Source: Treponema_I sp045631425
Lineage (GTDB): Bacteria > Spirochaetota > Spirochaetia > Treponematales > Treponemataceae
Reading direction: 5' to 3'
DNA: 7,251 nucleotides
Assembly: GCA_045631425.1 (NCBI GenBank)
Contig: JAZQUR010000082.1
Span: 1 to 7,251, forward strand
Part shown: one piece after another, positions 1 to 6,181 of the stretch
Layout of the letters: each line of letters begins with the position of its first letter
How positions within the stretch are numbered: the stretch's first letter is position 1
Program-made: the position numbers and the translations under genes
Notes under the pieces: model-generated
The model's input: the letters and a program-made list of their open reading frames with translations, nothing else
What the model was told of the DNA's origin: nothing
Database searches by the model: none

Positions 1-284
1 CAGCAGTTTTAACATCAATGGTTAAACGTGTTGAAACATCAGCTGTTTTAACATTAACAGCATTAGAAAACGATGCTTTCAAAGCTGGTGCTATTACTCT
101 TGATATGGCAGCTGATGGTGTTGACTATGCAAAAACAAACAACGAACTATCTGCCGCTGTAATCGAAAAAGTAGAAGCAGCAAAGAAAGATATTATCAAT
201 GGAAAAGTTAAAGTTATTCCTTCTTATGCAGAAGCATTAAAAGCAGGTGTTGTTCCTGCAAATCTTGGTGCAAAAGACGACTAA
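1..284 (+). CDS. BMP-family ABC transporter substrate-binding (lipo)protein, C-terminal part (5' truncated by window edge)
   Basis: This is the C-terminal end of a periplasmic or lipid-anchored binding protein of the BMP family (PnrA/TmpC, NupN, Med). Such proteins capture nucleosides, or riboflavin in RfuA, and deliver them to an ABC permease. The frame is open to base 1 and reads AVLTS before the first Met at 18, so that Met is internal. The segment AVLTSMVKRV matches the family's conserved 'LTS-VKRVD' strand. It is followed by the FKAG...ITLDMAADGV strand and turn, and the final helix EKVEAAKKDIINGKVKV, where the family typically ends. The protein stops at TAA 282-284 after about 94 visible residues. 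The N-terminal lipobox and most of the binding cleft lie outside the window, so the ligand cannot be read. The transporter genes downstream confirm the assignment. Purine nucleosides are the likeliest ligand, by analogy and from the nucleotidase-like gene that follows. Confidence 0.9.
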   Translation, partial: AVLTSMVKRVETSAVLTLTALENDAFKAGAITLDMAADGVDYAKTNNELSAAVIEKVEAAKKDIINGKVKVIPSYAEALKAGVVPANLGAKDD

Positions 285-295
285 TTTTTCTTAAA

Positions 296-341
296 AAAAA
301 GACTGTATGAGTTATTTTTCTTGTACAGTCTTTTTGTTTTT
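296..341 (+). terminator. Intrinsic terminator/attenuator between binding-protein and ATPase genes
   Basis: A perfect 12-bp inverted repeat is visible: AAAAAGACTGTA (296-307) pairs with TACAGTCTTTTT (324-335), enclosing a 16-base loop. A T-rich run continues to 341. This is a Rho-independent terminator by sequence. It sits inside what is otherwise a standard transporter operon, and the GGAGG of the next gene begins at 342, immediately after the T-run. I see no convincing promoter between the hairpin and the ATPase start. The likely role is partial termination, giving more binding protein than membrane components. It may also stabilise the 3' end of the upstream mRNA. Confidence 0.85.
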
Positions 342-346
342 GGAGG
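342..346 (+). promoter_or_regulatory. Ribosome binding site of the ATPase gene
   Basis: GGAGG lies 6 bases before the ATG at 353 and fixes that start. It directly abuts the terminator's T-run, so only transcripts that read through the hairpin carry a usable site. Confidence 0.8.
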
Positions 347-352
347 CAACAC

Positions 353-1918
353 ATGAAATATGCAATAGAAATGATTGGGATAACAAAAACTTTTCCCGGA
401 GTTATTGCAAATAATGATGTTTCAATTTCAGTAAAAGAAAATGAAGTACTTGCTCTTTTAGGTGAAAATGGAGCTGGAAAATCAACCCTTATGTCAATTT
501 TGTTTGGGGCTTATGATCCAGATTCAGGAATTATCAAAATAAGAGGTGAACAAGTAAAGATCAAGGATCCTAATGCGGCTACAAAACTTGGCATTGGTAT
601 GGTTCATCAACACTTTAAATTGGTGCATAACTATACTGTTGCAGAAAATATTGTGCTTGGAATCGAGCCAAAAAATCGCTTTGGTATGCTTGACCTTGCA
701 TCGGCAGAAAAAAAAGTTGCTGAACTTTCTGAACAATACGGATTGCACGTAAATCCAAAGGCAAAAATCGAAGATATCACTGTTGGAATGCAACAACGGG
801 TTGAAATCCTAAAAGTTTTGTATCGAAATGCTGATATTATCATTTTTGACGAACCTACAGCTGTTTTAACTCCTCAAGAAATCGATGAATTGATGGAAAT
901 TATTAGGCGATTAAAGGCTGAAGGAAAAACAATTATTCTTATCACACATAAATTAAAAGAAATCAAGGCAGTTGCAGAACGCTGTACAGTTTTACGTCGT
1001 GGAAAAGTGATAGGAACTGTTGACGTAAAAGACGTTTCAGAAAATGACCTTGCAGAAATGATGGTAGGTCGGGCTGTTAAGTTTGAAATCGATAAAAAAC
1101 CTGCAAATCCTGGAAAAGACGTTTTATCACTTGAAAACATATCTATCAAAAATTCTCGCGGACAATTAGCAGTAAATAATTTAAGTTTAAATATTCGATC
1201 GGGAGAAGTTGTGGGAATTGCTGGGGTTGACGGCAACGGTCAAACTGAGTTGATTTATGGAATTTCTGGACTTTTGCCAATTGAAAGCGGAAAGATTTTG
1301 CTAAATGGCGAGGATATTTCAAAACTTTCGATTAGAAAGCGCATTGAGCTTGGAATCGGGCATATTCCAGAGGACCGACAAAAGCACGGTCTTGTTGCCG
1401 ACTTCACAGTGGCAGAAAATATTGCTATCAAAAATTATTACAAAGAGCCATATTCATCTAAATCTGGCATTTTGAATATGGAAGCCATGAAAGAAAAAGC
1501 TTCTGAATTGATAAAATCTTTTGACATTCGAGCTGGAGAGGATGCTCTTACAAAGGCTGGAAGTATGTCCGGTGGAAATCAGCAAAAAGTGATTATTGCT
1601 CGTGAAATCGAGCTTTCACCAGATTTTTTGATTGTTGCACAGCCAACTCGCGGTCTTGATGTTGGAGCCATTGAATACATTAGAAAACGTATAATCCAAG
1701 AGCGGGATAAGGGTAGGGCAATCTTGCTAGTTTCTTTTGAATTAGATGAAATTATGAATCTTTGTGACAGAATTGCCACAATTTCAAAAGGTTCTATTGT
1801 TGGTGTGTTTAATGAAGGTGAAGTTACAGAACGAGAAATCGGAATTATGATGGCTGGTTCTAAAAAATCAGAGGAAAAAAGCGTAGAAAAAGTAGAAGGA
1901 GAAGCAAATGAAAACTAA
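353..1918 (+). CDS. Duplicated-domain ABC transporter ATPase of a BMP-type nucleoside importer
   Basis: This 521-residue cytoplasmic ATPase has two fused nucleotide-binding domains, the usual size for NupO/RbsA/MglA-like proteins that power BMP-dependent importers. Domain 1 is canonical: Walker A GENGAGKST (37-45), Q-loop Gln86 in MVHQHF, the family's variant signature VGMQQR (144-149), Walker B IIIFDEP (162-168) and switch His199. Domain 2 (about 255-500) is degenerate in the way this family usually is. Its P-loop reads GVDGNGQTE (291-299), with Gln297 in place of the Lys. It has a good SGGNQQK signature, and its Walker B segment reads LIVAQP, with the Asp-Glu pair replaced by Ala-Gln. One competent and one structural ATP site are therefore expected. 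Start is set by GGAGG at 342. The C-terminus is a Lys/Glu-rich tail that overlaps the next gene by 11 bases, implying translational coupling. Purine nucleoside transport is likely; riboflavin (Rfu-type) is the main alternative. Confidence 0.95.
   Translation: MKYAIEMIGITKTFPGVIANNDVSISVKENEVLALLGENGAGKSTLMSILFGAYDPDSGIIKIRGEQVKIKDPNAATKLGIGMVHQHFKLVHNYTVAENIVLGIEPKNRFGMLDLASAEKKVAELSEQYGLHVNPKAKIEDITVGMQQRVEILKVLYRNADIIIFDEPTAVLTPQEIDELMEIIRRLKAEGKTIILITHKLKEIKAVAERCTVLRRGKVIGTVDVKDVSENDLAEMMVGRAVKFEIDKKPANPGKDVLSLENISIKNSRGQLAVNNLSLNIRSGEVVGIAGVDGNGQTELIYGISGLLPIESGKILLNGEDISKLSIRKRIELGIGHIPEDRQKHGLVADFTVAENIAIKNYYKEPYSSKSGILNMEAMKEKASELIKSFDIRAGEDALTKAGSMSGGNQQKVIIAREIELSPDFLIVAQPTRGLDVGAIEYIRKRIIQERDKGRAILLVSFELDEIMNLCDRIATISKGSIVGVFNEGEVTEREIGIMMAGSKKSEEKSVEKVEGEANEN
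1896..1901 (+). promoter_or_regulatory. Ribosome binding site of first permease, inside the ATPase gene
   Basis: AAGGAG lies 6 bases before the ATG at 1908, within the purine-rich codons for the ATPase's Lys/Glu tail. It supports the overlapping start. Confidence 0.75.
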
Positions 1919-3065
1919 AAATCCTTTAGAGAAAAAAACGCTTTCAGAAATCATTTTAAAATCAGACGGTGCAATTTCTATAATTGTTGTTTTGCTTGGA
2001 TTTTTGTTTGCTACGATTTTGATTGCTTGTATGGGTAGAAATCCATGGAATATGTATAAAGCTTTAATTCAATCTTTAACAGGTTTGTACACAAACAGAA
2101 AGGGTGAACTTGTTTGGAATCTTCGCTATGTTGGAGAATGGCTTGCTGTTTCAGTACCTTACATTCTTTGTGGTTTGTGTATGGGCTTTGCTGCAAGAGC
2201 TGGTTTGTTTAACATCGGTGGTGAAGGTCAGTACATTGTTGGGATGACCGTTGCACAAGTTATCGCGTTAAAGTTTTTCCAAATCCCTGGAATTCACTGG
2301 ATTGTGGCAATTTTATGTGCAATTTTAGCTGGAGCTATTTGGGGCGGTATTGTTGGATTCTTAAAGGCAAAATTCGAAGTTTCAGAAGTTGTTACAACCA
2401 TTATGTTAAACTATGTAGCTTTGTATTTGTCCCGTATCATTATTTCAGCAATTCCTGGCACAAACACTTATAAAACTGTAAATTATCCAGAAACCGCAAT
2501 GATTCGTTGGGATTTCTTGGAAAAAATCACAAATAATTCCACATTGAACTTAGGTATTTTCTTTGCAATTTTTGCTGTAATTATTTATTGGTTCGTTATG
2601 GAAAAGACAAATCTTGGTTTTGGTTTACGTGCAACTGGATACAATAAAGATGCTGCAAAATATGCAGGGATTCCTGTTGTGGCAAGTATCGTAATTTCTA
2701 TGGCAATTTCAGGGGCTTTTGCAGGTCTTGCTGGTGGAACTGTTGCTCTAGGTTCTTTTAGATATGGCCGTGTTATTTCTGGAATGGATAACTATGGATT
2801 TACTGGAATTGCAGTTGCTTTGGTTGGAAATAATACAGCAGGTGGAACACTTTTAGCAGGTCTTTTGTTTGGATTGTTAGCTTCATCCCAAGGAGCAATG
2901 CAATCACTACAAATTCCAAAAGAAATTACTTTTATTATTCAAGGTTTGATTGTTGTATTTATTGCAATGCGTGAAGGTTTACGTATGTATGTAAAATGGC
3001 AAGAAAAGAAAAAACTTGAAAAAGTAGAAAAAACAGAAAAATCATTGGAGGAAGAAAATGTCTAG
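1908..3065 (+). CDS. ABC transporter permease 1 of the BMP-type nucleoside importer (BPD_transp_2 family)
   Basis: This 385-residue integral membrane protein forms half of the translocation channel. It belongs to the branched-chain amino acid/ribose-type permease family and resembles NupP/YufP. Recognisable family segments are FNIGGEGQY (101-109), EVVTTIMLNY (160-169) and the ATPase-contact loop RATGYNKDAAKYAGI (241-255). A glycine-rich stretch, GFTGIAVALVGNN (297-309), follows. Hydrophobic segments suitable for membrane spans occur near 22-42, 78-96, 129-152, 163-181, 214-232, 257-281, 312-328 and 339-354. The long non-membrane segment around 183-212 is usual for the larger permease of this pair. 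The last 25 residues are a charged Lys/Glu tail. The gene overlaps the ATPase by 11 bases upstream and the second permease by 8 bases downstream, so the three are coupled. The partner is expected to be the second permease, forming a heterodimer. Confidence 0.94.
   Translation: MKTKNPLEKKTLSEIILKSDGAISIIVVLLGFLFATILIACMGRNPWNMYKALIQSLTGLYTNRKGELVWNLRYVGEWLAVSVPYILCGLCMGFAARAGLFNIGGEGQYIVGMTVAQVIALKFFQIPGIHWIVAILCAILAGAIWGGIVGFLKAKFEVSEVVTTIMLNYVALYLSRIIISAIPGTNTYKTVNYPETAMIRWDFLEKITNNSTLNLGIFFAIFAVIIYWFVMEKTNLGFGLRATGYNKDAAKYAGIPVVASIVISMAISGAFAGLAGGTVALGSFRYGRVISGMDNYGFTGIAVALVGNNTAGGTLLAGLLFGLLASSQGAMQSLQIPKEITFIIQGLIVVFIAMREGLRMYVKWQEKKKLEKVEKTEKSLEEENV
3047..3052 (+). promoter_or_regulatory. 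Ribosome binding site of second permease, inside the first permease gene
   Basis: GGAGGA lies 5 bases before the ATG at 3058 and is embedded in the last codons of the first permease. It decides the overlapping start. Confidence 0.8.
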
Positions 3066-3972
3066 TTTAATTGGAATGTTGCCTTCAGTTTTAATGATAG
3101 TTTCTCCAATTCTTATAACTGCTTGTGGTGGAATGATTTGTGAGAGAAGTGGAGTTGTAAATATTGCTCTTGAAGGACTTATGGGAATTGGCGCCTTTGC
3201 AGCTGCTGCCTTCCACGTGCTAAACGAAGTTGCTCTTGGGGGAGCTTCTGTTTGGATTGCTTTATTAGTTGGGGCAATTTGTGGGATGATTATGTCTTTG
3301 ATTCACGCTTTTGCATCAATTTCATTAAACGCAGACCAAACAATTTCTGGCACCGGAATTAACTTAATTGTAAACGGTATTACAATTTTTATGGCACAGA
3401 TTCTTTTCAATGCAGATAGAACTCAACCATATCAAATGGGAATGAAACCAATTATGAGTCTTGGAGGCATTTATCCAACAGCATTTATTGCTCTAGCTGT
3501 TGTGTTGCTTGTTTGGTTTGTAATGTATAAATTACCTTTTGGTCTACGACTTCGAGCTTGTGGTGAACATCCTCAAGCAGCAGCCTCTGTTGGTATAAAA
3601 GTTAAAAAAATACGTTATATTGCTGTTTTAACATCTGGATTTTTAGGTGGACTTGCGGGTGGATGTTTGGTTTTAACACAAACAATTCAATTTACGTCCA
3701 CAACTATAAACGGAGCCGGCTTTATTGCTTTGGCTGCTGTTTCCTTTGGTAGATGGCGACCTGCTGGAATTTCACTTTCATCCTTGCTTTTTGGTGCGGC
3801 TGTAGCTTTTTCAATTTATGTTGTAAATATTCCATCATTGAAAAATTTATTGCCATCAGAATTTTTCAGTTTGCTTCCTTATGTTATTACAATAATTGCT
3901 TTAGTTGTATTTAGTGGCAAAAACTACGCACCACTTGCAGCGGGAAAACCTTACGACAAAGGTTCAAGTTAA
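3058..3972 (+). CDS. ABC transporter permease 2 of the BMP-type nucleoside importer (BPD_transp_2 family)
   Basis: This 304-residue integral membrane protein resembles NupQ/YufQ and is the smaller of the two permeases. Family landmarks are ERSGVVNIALEG (29-40), the ATPase-contact loop RACGEHPQAAASVGI (166-180), and GFIALAAVSFGRWRP (221-235). The C-terminus APLAAGKPYDKG closely follows the 'AP-ALG-PYDKG' ending common in this subfamily. Hydrophobic segments lie near 8-25, 40-57, 64-86, 97-117, 139-157, 186-208, 236-256 and 272-286. The start has a strong GGAGGA site and overlaps the previous gene by 8 bases. It is the last transporter gene: binding protein, ATPase and both permeases are all accounted for. 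Nothing in the sequence is broken. Confidence 0.94.
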   Translation: MSSLIGMLPSVLMIVSPILITACGGMICERSGVVNIALEGLMGIGAFAAAAFHVLNEVALGGASVWIALLVGAICGMIMSLIHAFASISLNADQTISGTGINLIVNGITIFMAQILFNADRTQPYQMGMKPIMSLGGIYPTAFIALAVVLLVWFVMYKLPFGLRLRACGEHPQAAASVGIKVKKIRYIAVLTSGFLGGLAGGCLVLTQTIQFTSTTINGAGFIALAAVSFGRWRPAGISLSSLLFGAAVAFSIYVVNIPSLKNLLPSEFFSLLPYVITIIALVVFSGKNYAPLAAGKPYDKGSS

Positions 3973-3988
3973 TATTTAGGATGTAGTC

Positions 3989-5263
3989 ATGCTCACAAAA
4001 AAACTTGTTCTAAAACTTTTTGAAGCTTTCTCAATCGAAAGATGGAATGATTTTATTCGTCCCTTTGAAATGATAGAAATGGACAAATCCGCAGAAAAAA
4101 TGGTTTTGGCCTATATCATTGGGAAATTTGAAGAAAATCAGGGAAACAAAATAAATTGGGATTGGATGATTTATGCATCATTTTTTGATTTACTGAAGAA
4201 AATTGCTCTTTGCGATATAAAATCTCCAGTTCAAAGAATGATAAAAACCGAATATCCAGAAGAATACAAAAAGTTAAACGAATGGGTTGTTGCTCAATAC
4301 AAAGATGTTATAGAAGACGCAGAATTGTATCAAATGTTTTGCGATTATATGACTGGAAAAGATATTGAGGATGTTAAAAATCCTGAAGAAAAGGCAATCA
4401 TTAAGCGAACGGAACGAGTTTTACGGGCAGCTCATAAATTTTCTGCCATGCGTGAGTTTCAAATGCTTTCTGTGGTGAATGAGCCTTATCGTACAAAGGA
4501 TATTGAAAAGCAACTTAATCAAGATATTGAGTCTTTTTTGGATTTGCGAGGATTGCAACTTTTAATCACAAAACAGCGTCCTTATGAGTTTTTGTTGATG
4601 GTGGAGCAACTCCGTTTTCAAACTCGCTGGAATCAAACACCAAGAGTACCAAAAACCTCTGTTTTGGGACACTCATATTTTGTTGCGATTTTAACATTGA
4701 TTTTAGGCCGCCAACCAAATTTGGACATGTGCCCAAATCGCCGATATAACAATTTTTTTAGCGGTTTATTTCACGATTTACCAGAAGCTGTAACTCGGGA
4801 TATTTTGTCTCCAGTAAAACAAGCCACCGACGAACTTCCTTCAATCGTGAAAAATATTGAAGATGAAATCGTTAGAAAAGAATTGCTTCCACTTATGGAA
4901 GACTTTTATCGCGATGAATTGATGTATTTTACCAGCGACGAATTTGAAAATCGTATAATTATTCCACAACCAGAAATTTTGGAAACTGATTCTAAAACTT
5001 CAAAATATGCTTATACTTTAGAGCGAGTAAGTTTTGAAGATTTGAACGAAAAATTTAATGATGATAAATATTGTCCTGTGGATGGAAAACTTGTTCGCGT
5101 AGCTGACCACATTTCAGCCTTTGTGGAAGCCGATAGTTCTATTAAGTTTGGTATCACTTCGGCTCATCTTGTTCAAGGTCGAGAAAATATCAAAAGAAGT
5201 TATGCCAATAAAGGTAGTGTAAACGGAATAAATTTGTCTGAGTTTTTTGGCTTGTTTGAATGA
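3989..5263 (+). CDS. Tandem HD-domain protein: YfbR-like 5'-nucleotidase domain preceded by an inactivated copy
   Basis: This 424-residue protein is probably cytoplasmic; no signal peptide or membrane span is evident. The C-terminal half (about 195-405) is an HD metal-dependent phosphohydrolase closely patterned on E. coli YfbR, which dephosphorylates deoxynucleoside 5'-monophosphates. It has R213-W214, H228 (GHS) 15 residues later, H262-D263 (FHD), E266, D271 followed by SPVK, and D373 (VADH). Recalled YfbR positions are R18-W19, H33, H68-D69, E72, D77 (followed by PTPVK) and D137. The main difference is about 40 extra residues before D373. The N-terminal half (1-190) repeats the pattern with the metal ligands lost: R18-W19, K33 for His, F66-D67 for His-Asp, K70 for Glu, D76 followed by IKSPV, E142 for Asp. 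The gene starts 16 bases after the permease with only a weak AGGA (3978-3981). It is probably cotranscribed, suggesting nucleotide salvage. Activity and substrate are inferred. Confidence 0.8.
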   Translation: MLTKKLVLKLFEAFSIERWNDFIRPFEMIEMDKSAEKMVLAYIIGKFEENQGNKINWDWMIYASFFDLLKKIALCDIKSPVQRMIKTEYPEEYKKLNEWVVAQYKDVIEDAELYQMFCDYMTGKDIEDVKNPEEKAIIKRTERVLRAAHKFSAMREFQMLSVVNEPYRTKDIEKQLNQDIESFLDLRGLQLLITKQRPYEFLLMVEQLRFQTRWNQTPRVPKTSVLGHSYFVAILTLILGRQPNLDMCPNRRYNNFFSGLFHDLPEAVTRDILSPVKQATDELPSIVKNIEDEIVRKELLPLMEDFYRDELMYFTSDEFENRIIIPQPEILETDSKTSKYAYTLERVSFEDLNEKFNDDKYCPVDGKLVRVADHISAFVEADSSIKFGITSAHLVQGRENIKRSYANKGSVNGINLSEFFGLFE

Positions 5264-5310
5264 GAGAAAAATCGGTGAAAAATCAAAATCAATTTTGTGA
5301 GTGAGATATC

Positions 5311-6099
5311 ATGAACAACGTAAATAAAACTTTGTATATTCCTTTGTATGGAAAGGCCTTTGTTAGCAAAAAAAACATAATTCTCCAAGACAAAAAAGCA
5401 GAGACAATCTGGCAAAATGAGGGCTTTTCGCTAAAAGGAAAGTCAAAATCCAAGTGGCTAGCCTATTTTATGGCAATGCGTTCTGCAATTTACGATCAAT
5501 GGCTTGCAAACAAGATAAAAAATAATCCAAATGCACTTGTGCTTCATATTGGCTGTGGAATGGATAGCCGAATAGAACGACTTTCTTCCCATAACACAAA
5601 ATGGTACGACATTGATTTTCCAGAAGTGATAGAAGAACGTCAAAAATATTTCACTGAAACAGATTATTACCACATGATTTCTGTAGATATGCGAACAGAA
5701 CAGTGGAAAAATCACATAAAACCAAATCAAAAAGCAATAATCCTACTCGAAGGCGTTTCTATGTATTTTTCCCCATTTGAATTGCAGAACCTATTAGCAA
5801 ATTTGACAAGATATTTTGATTCTGTGCACATTTTGATGGATTGTTACACTGAAAAAGCTGCAAAAATCTCGAAATATAAAAATCCCATAAATGATGTAGG
5901 CGTTACAAATGTTTATGGCTACGATAATCCAGAGGATTTAGCAGAAAAATCTGGGTTGAAATTTTTATCAGATTACAATATGACCCCAGAAAAATATATT
6001 GATGAATTACAGGGAATCGAAAAATGGATTTTCAAAAAAGTTTTTGCTGGGAAGATTTCCAAATCAATGTATAAAATGTTTGAATTCGAAAAAAATTGA
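5311..6099 (+). CDS. SAM-dependent O-methyltransferase, leucine carboxyl methyltransferase (LCM/Tcmp) family
   Basis: This 262-residue cytoplasmic class I methyltransferase has the usual length for the family (PF04072 type: Ppm1, TcmP and many bacterial relatives). The visible motifs are the N-terminal TLYIPLYGKAF and ILQDKKA segments, the helix YFMAMRSAIYDQWL (52-65) containing the family Arg, and the SAM loop VLHIGCGMDSR (77-87). They continue with the acidic turn WYDIDFPEVIEER (98-110), whose Asp100/Asp102 likely touch SAM ribose, and ILLEGVSMYF (144-153), matching the family's 'EG-LMYL'. The N-terminal motifs require a start at or near 5311, although the upstream site (GTGAG region, 5297-5306) is weak. 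It follows the HD gene by 47 bases with no clear terminator between, so cotranscription is possible. Its substrate cannot be read; family members methylate carboxyl or hydroxyl groups on proteins or small molecules. There is no evident link to nucleoside uptake. Confidence 0.88.
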   Translation: MNNVNKTLYIPLYGKAFVSKKNIILQDKKAETIWQNEGFSLKGKSKSKWLAYFMAMRSAIYDQWLANKIKNNPNALVLHIGCGMDSRIERLSSHNTKWYDIDFPEVIEERQKYFTETDYYHMISVDMRTEQWKNHIKPNQKAIILLEGVSMYFSPFELQNLLANLTRYFDSVHILMDCYTEKAAKISKYKNPINDVGVTNVYGYDNPEDLAEKSGLKFLSDYNMTPEKYIDELQGIEKWIFKKVFAGKISKSMYKMFEFEKN

Positions 6100-6181
6100 T
6101 AAAATCCTCAAAAAAAACATTAGGTCAGGATACTCATATTTCACTAAAAAAAATCTCAAAATCTGCCGATAATATACGCGT
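6100..6181 (+). promoter_or_regulatory. Candidate promoter for a leaderless or SD-less LysM gene
   Basis: The 82-base gap has A-tracts around 6110-6117 and 6146-6153. A GATAAT hexamer at 6168-6173 resembles a -10 element. Transcription would then start at about 6180-6182, at or next to the ATG at 6182. No purine-rich Shine-Dalgarno sequence lies in the 15 bases before that ATG, unlike the transporter genes, and the encoded signal peptide leaves no doubt about the start. I see no good -35 hexamer at 17 bases, so the promoter call is tentative. No terminator hairpin for the preceding gene is visible. Confidence 0.35.

Noticed and set aside
18..284. Met at 18 as the true start of a small 88-residue gene
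   Set aside because: The frame is open to base 1, there is no ribosome site, and AVLTSMVKRV is an internal motif of the BMP family. It is a truncated large gene.
285..352. Riboswitch in the gap before the ATPase
   Set aside because: At 68 bases, almost all occupied by the terminator hairpin and ribosome site, there is no room for an aptamer.
524..1779. Reverse-strand open frames opposite the ATPase gene
   Set aside because: They lie wholly opposite a well-recognised ATPase, match no family I know, and lack convincing ribosome sites. They are shadows.
2011..2196. Reverse-strand open frame opposite the first permease
   Set aside because: It is a shadow of the permease with no recognisable content.
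353..3972. Riboflavin (Rfu-type) transporter as the first choice
   Set aside because: The same families serve riboflavin, so it is not excluded, but the nucleotidase-like neighbour favours nucleosides and no flavin gene is present.
5284..5297. Palindrome CAAAAT-CA-ATTTTG as a terminator between the HD and methyltransferase genes
   Set aside because: The 2-base spacer cannot form a normal loop, the arms are AT-rich and no T-run follows. Probably chance.
5200..5730. Reverse-strand open frames over the HD/methyltransferase junction
   Set aside because: They overlap two well-supported genes and show no domain pattern.
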